64,000 nucleotides of DNA from Nitrospira sp. KM1 (GTDB lineage Bacteria; Nitrospirota; Nitrospiria; Nitrospirales; Nitrospiraceae): assembly GCF_011405515.1 (NCBI RefSeq), contig NZ_AP022671.1, positions 248,001 through 312,000 of the forward strand, written 5' to 3'. The position numbers were made by a program, and so were the translations under genes. The notes under the pieces are model-generated. The model was not told the DNA's origin. It searched no databases and saw only the letters and a list, made by a program, of their open reading frames with translations. Below, piece by piece: positions 18,507 to 26,608 of the stretch (position 1 is its first letter; each line of letters starts with the position of its first letter).

Positions 18507-21421
18507 ACGTTGCATGTCCTCTGAGCTGAGTTCGATTGAAAATCGGGATCTGATGTCGCATCAGCCCTGGGGATCCACGTCAGGCTGTAATATTCACAGC
18601 GGTCCCTTGCCCATGGATCGAACACATTGACGACATGTTTCAATTCAGATCGTAATTCTGGAATCGTTCGCATGAGCACCCGTTTCAACGGAGATACCTC
18701 CACCGTTCGGCCGTTCGATTTCTCCGGTTCATACAGCTTTCCGTCCGGCCCGTTATTGTTCACCCATTCGATCCCAAGTGTTGAATAGAATTCGGGCCGG
18801 AAGCTGGATGTAAAGAACCGGTCACTGAACAGACGCCGCGAAGCATTCAATATGAAGACTTGAAACTGGGTCTCTGAAATGGCAAATCCATGCGGCCGTA
18901 TTGGCTCTGCCAGCCACCCGACGACGGTATCAAGATCCTCGATATTATCCACAACGAGCGCCCTGTGGGAGCCCTGATTTTTCTCATGGCCCAAGCAATC
19001 GTTGATGGGTGTTCCGTCCTCATTGGTTTGCGCCCTGGTAATGGTCTTGCGCGGATCGCATGTGTGGGTGCCATAGATTTCTCGCAAGCTGATTACGAGA
19101 TCTTTCTGCCGCTTTAACTCAGGAGTGTTCTCGCCGAGGGTTCGATCGATAAAGTCGTCAAAACCGGTCAAGGTTCTCAGGCCATACTGCCGGCGGAATT
19201 CATTGAAGCGCGGAACGCCTCGTTCACGATCCCGTATGAGATCCAATGCCGCAACGTCGATCCGATTAGCTTTTCCGAGCCGATCGAGCGGCAGGTTTTG
19301 CAGAAACTGGGGGTGATTGTTGAGAGTGAGTCTGCCCAGACGTTGACGGCCCATCGACAGAGCCCAGTTCGCCAACCCCTTTTCACGCATGTACGCGGTC
19401 GCGTTACGCCCGACTGTTCGCACGACGGGTATCTTGCGCTGTATTTGGTTTGAAGTGTCGGCAGCGTCATCGGCCAATTCCCGGTAGTTGAGTAGATCCG
19501 GCACCATGGGATGCAACCGGTAGACCGTCACGAACTCTTCGGGAAAATTAAACGGTGAGCCGAAATGGTTTGTCCCGCCGTTGATGTCCTGTCTGTTGGC
19601 GATATTCCAGCGGTCGAGCAGATTCCAGCAGCGTGTGAACCACAACCGGCAATGTTGATTGCCCTGCCCGATGATTCCAGGCCCTGCCGCAAACGCGGAA
19701 TATAACTGTTCTTTCTCATCATGCTTGACGCCGGCAGATTTCAATATGGTCTTCAAGGCGGAGGCGACAATCGGCTCTTGAGTGTCGAACAGTCCCAACC
19801 AGGTCCCGGCATATAACCCATTCCAGTTGGCGGTCATCGCCTTATAAAGGGGTTCGTCGTATAAAAGCTGTGCCGTCCATTCAATGGTATGAATTTTCGC
19901 AATTTCGGCTGAGATGACGAGCCTCGTGACTTCGAAGAGATCGTCGTCGGTGACGTCCCACCAACGGATCACTTTGCGCGGCTCGTCGGGATTGCGCAGA
20001 CCGCTGTCATCATCGCTTTCGTCAACAGTCGCCTTTGCTCTGAGGGCACGTTCCTTAAAGGCTTCGACGAAACGATTGTGCTCACGAGCGAACACATTGT
20101 GATAAAAACTTAACCCGATGGACCAATTATCAGGAAAAGCCGTCGCCTCTTGCCCGGCCCATTGCGGGCTTGCCGGTACATCCGTGAGATCCAAGACCGG
20201 CAGGTAGCCCTGACTGTCTTGACGTTGTGACGCGATCTGCACCGTTTGTAAGCGTGACCGGTCCTGAGGATCGCGCTTCACCCGCATGGATGAAATCTGG
20301 TCATAGCCGTAAACTTGTGATGCATCCCACCAAGCAGTGACATGATTGTTTGTGGTCTTGTACGCCTGCGCAAGACGACCCGATCCGTCGGAGAATGGTT
20401 TCCCTGCCTCAGTAAGATCAGAACGATCTATTCGCCGGCTCGATCGGCCGATCGGCATTACGTCAGGTTGTCCATCAGCCAGGCGGTTATGGCCATCCTT
20501 GAGATGGGAGAACCAGTCATGGGTCATGAATTGAATCCAAAAAGCGGCGAGCACATTGAAGGAATTTGCCATCTGGTAATCGCAGGTCGCTTCCGGTGCA
20601 CTGCCTGGTAAGCCTTCGCATGTGTTTAGCGGACTTTGCAGGCGGGTGAATAATCTATGGCTAATCAACTGAGGATCTGGTTTCAATAACCCGATTCGGC
20701 CTCCATGCCGATTTCGTGAGAGTTCATCTCTGGCCTCGTCTGGAAACGTCGTTTCAAACTGAACGTTCCTGGCGAATGGTTGTCCCGTGGATCCCATCAA
20801 TGGATTGTCGATGTCATTGCACATTCCATCGAGACGGCGAAAGCGAATCGCTTGCCCCGTGCAACTCTGAGAATCATGCCCTTGAAGATGAAGCCACTGT
20901 TTTATAGCCGTGCCATCGGTCCCATCACCGGCAGGGCCGCGAATGTACTGTTCGTAGCTCCCACCGTTATCGAACAAATTGAACCTGATCATCTCCATCC
21001 GCTGATATTCGAGATCGAGCAATGCGCCTCGAATTCCTCTCCGATCCGGCGCCAGAATGCGGACTGTTTCCAAGGCATCTTGAAAAAGCTCCGGCAGGGA
21101 TTGGATCAGCCGTGATGCGCGGCTATGTCTGGAGTGGCTGTCGCCTGCAGCCCAATAATTCTGCCAGTCGACCCAAGGCAAGCTCCGTTGGGACACAGCC
21201 TTGTCTCCACCACGGCAACGAGCCGTTTCTTCCCGGACTTTTCCTAGAAAGCGAGTACTCCTCTCATGCGCGAGTTGTCGGGGACCGTCGAGATCCTTTT
21301 TTGCACAAGCGACAAGATCTTCGGCGTCGTTGCAGCCACTAACGGCCAGCACGGCTAACAAGGTCCACCAAAGGCATCGCTGCCTGTGGGTTGGTCTTTG
21401 ACTGCAATGAGATGACGGCAT
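18494..21421 (-). CDS. Animal-type haem peroxidase, alpha-dioxygenase-like, predicted lipoprotein
   Basis: A 975-residue protein with a signal peptide and lipobox VSGC (Cys30), an N-terminal region of about 180 residues with no recognised domain, and a haem peroxidase/dioxygenase domain. Signatures: NPLMGSTGQPFARN; distal His301 in WIQFMTHDWFSH; proximal His637 in EEFVTVYRLHPMVPD, with Tyr634 three residues before it. That Tyr-x-x-His pattern is what cyclooxygenases and plant alpha-dioxygenases use to abstract hydrogen from fatty acids; plain peroxidases lack it. Predicted activity: oxygenation of a fatty acid (2-hydroperoxidation if truly alpha-DOX-like) on the periplasmic face. ATG at 21421 was chosen for the lipoprotein signal; a longer frame from a TTG at 21676 runs into a repeat element and is rejected. 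No promoter was found. Confidence 0.87.
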   Translation of the reverse strand: MPSSHCSQRPTHRQRCLWWTLLAVLAVSGCNDAEDLVACAKKDLDGPRQLAHERSTRFLGKVREETARCRGGDKAVSQRSLPWVDWQNYWAAGDSHSRHSRASRLIQSLPELFQDALETVRILAPDRRGIRGALLDLEYQRMEMIRFNLFDNGGSYEQYIRGPAGDGTDGTAIKQWLHLQGHDSQSCTGQAIRFRRLDGMCNDIDNPLMGSTGQPFARNVQFETTFPDEARDELSRNRHGGRIGLLKPDPQLISHRLFTRLQSPLNTCEGLPGSAPEATCDYQMANSFNVLAAFWIQFMTHDWFSHLKDGHNRLADGQPDVMPIGRSSRRIDRSDLTEAGKPFSDGSGRLAQAYKTTNNHVTAWWDASQVYGYDQISSMRVKRDPQDRSRLQTVQIASQRQDSQGYLPVLDLTDVPASPQWAGQEATAFPDNWSIGLSFYHNVFAREHNRFVEAFKERALRAKATVDESDDDSGLRNPDEPRKVIRWWDVTDDDLFEVTRLVISAEIAKIHTIEWTAQLLYDEPLYKAMTANWNGLYAGTWLGLFDTQEPIVASALKTILKSAGVKHDEKEQLYSAFAAGPGIIGQGNQHCRLWFTRCWNLLDRWNIANRQDINGGTNHFGSPFNFPEEFVTVYRLHPMVPDLLNYRELADDAADTSNQIQRKIPVVRTVGRNATAYMREKGLANWALSMGRQRLGRLTLNNHPQFLQNLPLDRLGKANRIDVAALDLIRDRERGVPRFNEFRRQYGLRTLTGFDDFIDRTLGENTPELKRQKDLVISLREIYGTHTCDPRKTITRAQTNEDGTPINDCLGHEKNQGSHRALVVDNIEDLDTVVGWLAEPIRPHGFAISETQFQVFILNASRRLFSDRFFTSSFRPEFYSTLGIEWVNNNGPDGKLYEPEKSNGRTVEVSPLKRVLMRTIPELRSELKHVVNVFDPWARDRCEYYSLTWIPRADATSDPDFQSNSAQRTCNVNPN

Positions 21422-21559
21422 AGGTTTGAGGCGACTCGATCGGTCGAAACCTGCACAGGCGAATATGGCGATAGCCGTGAAGCAGTATGTTGACAAACCC
21501 TGTGACAACTTCGGAAATGGTATCGTGTCCGAGGTCACAGGCGCCAGCAGTCTGCCCTG

Positions 21560-21683
21560 CAGGCTGTTCAGAAAGGCCGTCCAGCAAGGCCGCAGCGAGT
21601 GAAGAGGCGAAGCGTACTCTGTCCCGTACGTTGAGTCTCTGAGCGATGCGAGAACGCCGCTGGCGGACTTTGTCAACAGCCTG
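21560..21683. repeat. Inverted-repeat-bounded intergenic element, copy 2
   Basis: The ends CAGGCTGTTCAGAAAGGC (from 21560) and GACTTTGTCAACAGCCTG (to 21683) are inverted repeats of each other and match the ends of the element at 488-765. The internal text CGCAGCGAGTGAAGAGG..CCCGTACGTTGAGTCTCTGAGCGATGCGAG partly matches the core of copy 1. At 124 bp it is less than half the length of copy 1. The remaining intergenic DNA here (21422-21559, 21684-21739) holds nothing I recognise. Confidence 0.65.
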
Positions 21684-21739
21684 GAAGGTAGCTTATGACA
21701 TGGACGAGAAAAAGTTGCCAGTCATTGAAGCTCGAAAAG

Positions 21740-21773
21740 AAGGCCGCGCTCCCGTTAATGGATGCGCGGCCTT
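21740..21773 (-). terminator. GC-rich hairpin after the 64-aa gene
   Basis: AAGGCCGCGC (740-749) and GCGCGGCCTT (764-773) form a perfect 10-bp stem with a 14-base loop. On the minus strand the stem is followed by CTTTTCG, a weak T-run. It lies 36 bp past the stop codon of the minus-strand gene at 21809-22003, so a rho-independent terminator for that gene is likely. Confidence 0.6.
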
Positions 21774-21808
21774 ACGGGCGTTGAGGCAACCGCTGAGTTC
21801 TGGAAGGG

Positions 21809-22003
21809 TCAGGACCAGAACCAGTCAGGTCGTTTGCTGTCGGTAGCCAGCACTGACCATCGGTCGGCTCCGCGCCACAGTCGCTCGACGAGAATGTATC
21901 CTCGAATCATGCTCCTATTGCTTGCCAGTATTTCGTTCCCTTTCGCCTTCAGTTTCGACCATTCTCGCCCGATAAAGCCCAAGAGATCTCCACTTCTAGG
22001 CAT
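21809..22003 (-). CDS. Small basic protein, 64 aa, unknown
   Basis: A 64-residue protein beginning MPRSGDLLGFIGREWSKLKAKG, rich in Arg/Lys/Trp, with no membrane span or Cys. The start is fixed by an ideal AAGGAG 5 bases before the ATG at 22003, the best ribosome site in this stretch. A GC-rich hairpin (21740-21773) follows. A possible weak sigma-54 promoter, CGGTCAGAGAGTTGCT on the minus strand, lies at 22184-22199 with GACTC/GATTC half-sites at 22280 and 22302. It resembles the other sigma-54 units here but less well. No family recognised; it may be an amphipathic peptide or a regulator. Confidence 0.6.
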   Translation of the reverse strand: MPRSGDLLGFIGREWSKLKAKGNEILASNRSMIRGYILVERLWRGADRWSVLATDSKRPDWFWS

Positions 22004-22017
22004 GAAAGCTCCTTCGC

Positions 22018-22359
22018 ATGTTGACGTTGTCATGGCACGTGCTGTTAGTTGTATTCATCATCGTGCTATCCGGTTGTGCAGGACACTCATCCGTACAGAA
22101 TTCCGTGCTGCCTGCTGAATCAGCCATGGGTATAAACGTCTTTGCACAAAGTCCATTTCTTTCGAGTCATTCATTGGTTCTTGAGCAACTCTCTGACCGA
22201 CGGGTTCTCGTTCGAACACAGATTCCCGTTGATTCGTCGCGGTCAGCCATTGATCAAAGCAGTCTGTTCACCGGCTCGCGACTCGGATATGTGAGTGAGG
22301 CGATTCGGCCATTTCTGTTTCCATTCTGTGAAGCCTTCCCAGAAGCATCACTTCCATAG
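22018..22359 (+). CDS. Doubtful small lipoprotein frame
   Basis: A plus-strand frame of 113 residues begins with a hydrophobic stretch and a textbook lipobox, LSGC (about Cys20), which is why it is listed. Against it: no ribosome site before the ATG, no repeat of this strand's use nearby, and it overlaps the likely upstream region of the well-supported minus-strand gene at 21809-22003. The rest of the sequence is low in recognisable features. Probably a chance frame. If it is not a gene, 22004-22389 holds only possible control sites. Confidence 0.25.
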   Translation: MLTLSWHVLLVVFIIVLSGCAGHSSVQNSVLPAESAMGINVFAQSPFLSSHSLVLEQLSDRRVLVRTQIPVDSSRSAIDQSSLFTGSRLGYVSEAIRPFLFPFCEAFPEASLP

Positions 22360-22389
22360 GCAAGGAGTACATTCTGTCTTCCATACGCG

Positions 22390-22476
22390 TCAGTCCTGCC
22401 AAATCCTCGCTACGATGATGTAAATAATTATCGCCATGAGGGTGTTGCTCAGTACTAGAATCGCTCCGAATTCCAT
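22390..22476 (-). CDS. 28-residue membrane micropeptide
   Basis: A very short frame, MEFGAILVLSNTLMAIIIYI then IVARIWQD, consisting of a single hydrophobic helix with a short charged tail. It would normally be missed on length. Three features support it: AAGGAG 6 bases before the ATG; a near-perfect sigma-54 promoter at 22544-22559, about 55 bases upstream of the start; and an activator array at 22665-22702. The 61-residue membrane protein at 1-186 has the same layout, so both are probably members of one stress or metabolite response. Inner-membrane insertion is inferred; partner unknown. Confidence 0.65.
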   Translation of the reverse strand: MEFGAILVLSNTLMAIIIYIIVARIWQD

Positions 22477-22543
22477 CGTGGTCTCCTTCTCGCTTCCCTT
22501 GCGAGCCGGAATATTGATGATGGACCCTTCGCCGAGTTTAGTC

Positions 22544-22559
22544 AGCAATCACCGTGCCA
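22544..22559 (-). promoter_or_regulatory. Sigma-54 promoter of the 28-aa micropeptide gene
   Basis: On the minus strand TGGCACGGTGATTGCT, which matches the RpoN consensus TGGCACG-N4-TTGCW at every fixed base. The expected transcription start is near 22533, about 55 bases before the ATG at 22476. This is the best sigma-54 match in the window. Confidence 0.85.
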
Positions 22560-22664
22560 CGATCATCCCATTCGGGATTAGAGCTGGCCCCATATATCCC
22601 AGAGGTTTAGATTGTAAGTATTTGCCAGATCACTGAATAGGAAAGAGAAGGGGGTAATATTTAT

Positions 22665-22702
22665 GAATCTGTTTTGCGGCCGTCAGGGATCAAAATGGAT
22701 TC
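22665..22702. promoter_or_regulatory. Upstream activator array, half-sites at 11-bp steps
   Basis: GAATC at 22665, a degenerate GCGGC at 22676, GGATC at 22687 and GATTC at 22698; the last two form GGATC-N6-GATTC. The array starts about 106 bp upstream of the sigma-54 promoter at 22544-22559. The 12-mer ATCAAAATGGAT inside it recurs in the fadL array. Confidence 0.6.
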
Positions 22703-22749
22703 AGTGATGGCCAGTCGGATAGAAGAGTATCTAGAGGCATCTGTCGCGG

Positions 22750-24972
22750 CTATACGGCATGAGACGATTGTTCTTTTTTTGGCTGTTGAGCAATAGGCAG
22801 TGTGAATGTGAATGTGCTGCCCTTTCCGAGTGTGCTAGTAACCAGAATTTGACCGCCATGAAGTTCGACCAGACTCTTTACGATTGCCAACCCCAAACCC
22901 GCCCCTCGCTGATTGGAACTATGTGCCGCGCTTTTGAAAAACTTATCGAACACCCTGGGGATCTCTTCGATGGGGATGCCGCATCCGGTGTCGGAGATGC
23001 TAAATTCAACTGTCGTGTCTTGTTCTTTGTGCGTGACGGTGACACGAACCCTCCCTGTTGCGGGAGTAAACTTGAAGGCATTGCCGATCAAGTTAGTCAG
23101 AATCTGGGTTAACTTATCTTTGTCCACTTCGATCCTGGGAAGATTACCTATGAATGCCGATTCAAGAGACAAAGACTTTTCAGCTGCCAATGATCGAAGA
23201 GTATCAAGCGTGTCAGTAACGAATTCCTGCACAGAGATTGTTTGCGAATGCAACTCCACTCTTCCCGCCTCTATCCGTGACAAATCGAGGAGATCATTGA
23301 TCATGCGACTCAAACGATCGATGTTTACAAGCATACGGCTGAGATACTTGGATTGTTGATCATTGATGGTGCCTGTCAGCCCGTCCATCATATTTTCAAC
23401 ATACACTCGTATGGAAGTCATGGGGGTCCTAAGCTCATGCGACACCATTGAGACAAATGATGACTTGAGCTGATTCAGTTCCTGCAGCTGCTTATTTGCC
23501 AATTCGAGTTGAACCGTTCGCTCGTGCACTTTATCTTCAAGACCGACATTCAGCTCTTCGATCTCGCGATACGCTGAGACATTGTCGAGCGCGATCGCCA
23601 ATTGATTCGCAAAGGTCACCATCAGCTTAAGATCCTCTTGAGTCAAGCTGTCGGCCTTGCTTCGATCTACAGTAATTGCACCCAAGACTGAATGCTGTAG
23701 TTTTAATGGAACAGACAAAAAGGAAACCGTGTGTGTTTGCAGCGCAAGCTCACGATAGAGAGGATGCAAACGATCTACAATGTCGTCGATATTCCGCACG
23801 AGAATCGGCTCTCCTCTAAGAAGAACGGTTCCTTCGATTGTTGTGGGATCGGTGACTGGAACTTCAATCTTTTTGGCGAGATCTGCGACCTCCGCAGTCA
23901 CTCCCACTAGTCTCGCGCTGTGGGCCACATGTCGAGCGTCGTCATAAAATGAGATCATGACTCGGTCATAGGACAGTTTATGTATTAACGTTTCCAATGC
24001 GCATTTAAGAATATCCTCTCTATCACGCGTCGAAGTAAATGCTAGTCCGGTTTCGTGCAACGTGGTTAAATGATCAACACGCCGCCGCAATTCGGCCGTC
24101 AATTGCTGTTGTTGAACATATGATTTTTGTAATTCATCATGCCAGGCGTCAAGTGAGCGAGCCTGCTCCTCAATGATCTTCTGCCCTTCCTCGATACGCC
24201 GTGTTGACCCAGGTTTCCGGAACCATGTTGACGGTTGCCAGAAGCGAAGACGAGACTCGTGTACCGGCCAGACCACCTCCCATTCACAAAAGTCATCGCC
24301 CTCGGCAATACAGCTGCGATCAGTTACCCGCGCCGGCGGAAGTTTGTGAAAAATCTCAGGCACTCCGACGAAATAGCCCTTGACGGCTGTGCACCACAAT
24401 TTCGCACATGCACGACGGTACGGGCCAAAGTGTTTATGCGCACGTTCACTGAATTCAAATCGAAGAATGGCCCATCGATCCGAGGACGTGACCGTTTCCA
24501 CGTAGAAACAATTCCTGGAATATCTCTGCGCGATATAGATAGACATGCCATAGATCTGTTGAACCGAAAAACGGCGCAGCAGAATTTGAATAATCGGAGA
24601 GATGGCTTTTTTTCTTGCCATGTTGAATTGGAGATCGGGATCGCTGGATATGTCCGAGCAGAACTGGGTAAAGAAGGCTGAGAACTCGGTCGAGTAACTG
24701 TTCCAGGGATTCGTGATGAAATCTTCTGTCACGTGAAATGCAGGATCGGGTATGCGTTCGTTGAGCCGGGACACGAGTTCCTGAATCGCCTGTTTTCCGG
24801 CTTCGGGGCCGTCTCGTGCTGCGATGTATTCCTCGAGTTCTTCGACGCAGGCCCGTATGACCACACCGCTCAAGTCGCGGATCTTTGTCCCATCGGGCTC
24901 GTTGCCGAAAGGCTGAAATTCCATCAATCCCTTCTCTGTAATGGGATGATCTTTGGTAAGCAGCATAGTCAC
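22750..24972 (-). CDS. Sensor histidine kinase with V4R-like and GAF input domains
   Basis: A 740-residue soluble sensor kinase. Residues about 90-235 form a globular input domain ending [17 protein letters not shown], which resembles the C-terminus of V4R-type small-molecule sensors. A coiled coil (about 260-300) is followed by a GAF domain (about 305-465), another coiled coil, and a HisKA/HATPase core: phospho-acceptor His512 in SHELRTP, N-box [11 protein letters not shown] (about 627-637), G-boxes DTGCGIP (661-667) and [11 protein letters not shown] (689-699). No membrane span and no receiver domain are seen. It lies 48 bp after the cytochrome gene and closes the fadL-phospholipase-oxygenase operon, so it probably senses a substrate or product of that pathway. 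Its response regulator is not in the window; a sigma-54 activator would fit. GTG at 24972 or ATG at 24966. Confidence 0.88.
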   Translation of the reverse strand: MTMLLTKDHPITEKGLMEFQPFGNEPDGTKIRDLSGVVIRACVEELEEYIAARDGPEAGKQAIQELVSRLNERIPDPAFHVTEDFITNPWNSYSTEFSAFFTQFCSDISSDPDLQFNMARKKAISPIIQILLRRFSVQQIYGMSIYIAQRYSRNCFYVETVTSSDRWAILRFEFSERAHKHFGPYRRACAKLWCTAVKGYFVGVPEIFHKLPPARVTDRSCIAEGDDFCEWEVVWPVHESRLRFWQPSTWFRKPGSTRRIEEGQKIIEEQARSLDAWHDELQKSYVQQQQLTAELRRRVDHLTTLHETGLAFTSTRDREDILKCALETLIHKLSYDRVMISFYDDARHVAHSARLVGVTAEVADLAKKIEVPVTDPTTIEGTVLLRGEPILVRNIDDIVDRLHPLYRELALQTHTVSFLSVPLKLQHSVLGAITVDRSKADSLTQEDLKLMVTFANQLAIALDNVSAYREIEELNVGLEDKVHERTVQLELANKQLQELNQLKSSFVSMVSHELRTPMTSIRVYVENMMDGLTGTINDQQSKYLSRMLVNIDRLSRMINDLLDLSRIEAGRVELHSQTISVQEFVTDTLDTLRSLAAEKSLSLESAFIGNLPRIEVDKDKLTQILTNLIGNAFKFTPATGRVRVTVTHKEQDTTVEFSISDTGCGIPIEEIPRVFDKFFKSAAHSSNQRGAGLGLAIVKSLVELHGGQILVTSTLGKGSTFTFTLPIAQQPKKEQSSHAV

Positions 24973-25020
24973 GGGTTATGTTTTGGCAGCGCGTTGCTTG
25001 TTAAGCCCATATCGTACAGA

Positions 25021-26556
25021 CTACAGGGTTTTGAGGTACTCGATCAGGGCGCGTTTCTCCTGGTCGGGCAGTTCTGTTCCGTACGTATGTCCGCCATTTC
25101 CGTTGCCCTGCAACGCCGTATCATATTTGAAAAACCCTGGGCACTGCTCGTCGGTCAATTCCCATGCAAATCCTACATTCTCCCAATCGTATAAATCGTT
25201 GCCTCTGCAAAATCTCTTGGGGCGCCATTCTGGCTTCTGAAGGAGATGCCAGAGTGTCGGGACCGATCCATTGTGCAGGTATGGAGCACGAAGCCAGATG
25301 CCCGTCAGTAAAAGATTGGCGTACCCATAAGTTTTTCGATAATTTTCAAGTTTCCACATGGAGAGATGTCTCACTTCGTTGAGTTTGTCGCGTAACGCTT
25401 CAGAGAACGTTTCCAAACGGGCTCGATCCGTTCCGATTTCATCGATTCCGACAAGTCCACTCGTATGAACCCAGTATGCGGCGTGACAGTGCTTGCAGTT
25501 TTTGTCGAAGATATTCGCACCCTGGGACGCCAGCGTCTTGAACAGCACAGGATCGGGTTTAGGGTTCGGCGCTATCTCATGATAGGTCTCGACCTGATAA
25601 TCGGGTGACTCAAACCACTGGGAAATGCGCGTCACTGCAGGAAGGTCAAGCGTCGCAGGAGTCGCACCAGCTCCCAAAGCAGCAGTAATATTCCGTTCTT
25701 GAACACTCTGGTTATTGCCGTCCCAGTGAAGGAAGCCGTTGTCAGTTTTTTCCCTCCAGAGAGCGGGGAAATCAGCCAGGCCGGCCAATGATCCAGGATC
25801 CATTTCAATCGTATAACGGCCGAATCTCGGCAGCTTTTCAAACAGCCAGAAAGAGTCTTGGAGTTTGTGGACCTTGTAATACGCCCACGTATCTACCCTG
25901 CCGGGACCGAAGGGTGTCGGCCTCCGATCGAGAAAACCGAATTCGTGTTTCATTCTCTTGCCGCCGTCGCGAAATGCCGGAATAAGAACATACCGATGGA
26001 TAAATGTTTGCCAATAGCCAAGTTGCCCTTTTTTCTGTATGTGCCTGAGCACATTGTCCGCTGTAAATTTAGGATCTTCGACGACGGCAAATAAGAAGCG
26101 GAAAAACGATTCGGCATTGACCTTGTTTGCGGGCATGCCCAGGATAATTCTTGGATAGCTGTCCGGGGTCGGCCGCACGGTGGAGACGTGGCAGAACGCA
26201 CAATTGATACCGACGGTATATCCGATTCCGAGGCGCCAGCGTTTGGAAAGCCCAATCGGTCGATCGACCGAGCTGTTAGGGTCGCGCGTGAGTCCGAAGG
26301 CCTCATAACTCTTCGGTTTGCCACATGGGAGATGTTCGGGAAACATTTCAGGCAGTACCTGCCAGATTCGATACGGAAAACCTCGGCTCAGGTTGTCGGA
26401 TCCGATAGAGCCGTACTTGAAATGCATCGCACGATCATCATATGTCACCGGGTGTCCGTCCAGCACCAGATCGTTCAACAGATAGCAAACGACTGCGACG
26501 ATTCCCAGTCCCACCAATAATCTCTTGCCAGACTTAGGAGACCGATCGTGCTCCAT
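25021..26556 (-). CDS. Di-haem cytochrome c (peroxidase/RoxA-like), membrane-anchored
   Basis: A 511-residue c-type cytochrome with an N-terminal uncleaved-looking span (LLVGLGIVAVVCYLL). Haem sites are CAFCH (about residue 120) and CKHCH (about residue 350). The C-terminal motif GIWLRAPYLHNGSVPTLWHLL and the closing QEKRALIEYLKTL are typical of di-haem cytochrome c peroxidase-like and RoxA-like proteins. It is a shorter paralogue of the cytochrome at 15505-18084; both share the CAFCHV motif and the terminal D/EKRALIE.LKT. The gene sits 52 bp after the peroxidase-lipoxygenase fusion. It may supply or remove electrons for that enzyme, or act as an oxygenase itself. GAGGA before the ATG supports the start. 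Confidence 0.85.
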   Translation of the reverse strand: MEHDRSPKSGKRLLVGLGIVAVVCYLLNDLVLDGHPVTYDDRAMHFKYGSIGSDNLSRGFPYRIWQVLPEMFPEHLPCGKPKSYEAFGLTRDPNSSVDRPIGLSKRWRLGIGYTVGINCAFCHVSTVRPTPDSYPRIILGMPANKVNAESFFRFLFAVVEDPKFTADNVLRHIQKKGQLGYWQTFIHRYVLIPAFRDGGKRMKHEFGFLDRRPTPFGPGRVDTWAYYKVHKLQDSFWLFEKLPRFGRYTIEMDPGSLAGLADFPALWREKTDNGFLHWDGNNQSVQERNITAALGAGATPATLDLPAVTRISQWFESPDYQVETYHEIAPNPKPDPVLFKTLASQGANIFDKNCKHCHAAYWVHTSGLVGIDEIGTDRARLETFSEALRDKLNEVRHLSMWKLENYRKTYGYANLLLTGIWLRAPYLHNGSVPTLWHLLQKPEWRPKRFCRGNDLYDWENVGFAWELTDEQCPGFFKYDTALQGNGNGGHTYGTELPDQEKRALIEYLKTL

Positions 26557-26608
26557 AGTGCATCATCCTCGTACATTGTTGACTGCATCGTTGAAGTGAA
26601 TAATCGGT

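Noticed and set aside
21422-21676. N-terminal extension of the haem peroxidase to a TTG at 21676
   Set aside because: It runs into the inverted-repeat element and would bury the lipoprotein signal that starts at 21421.
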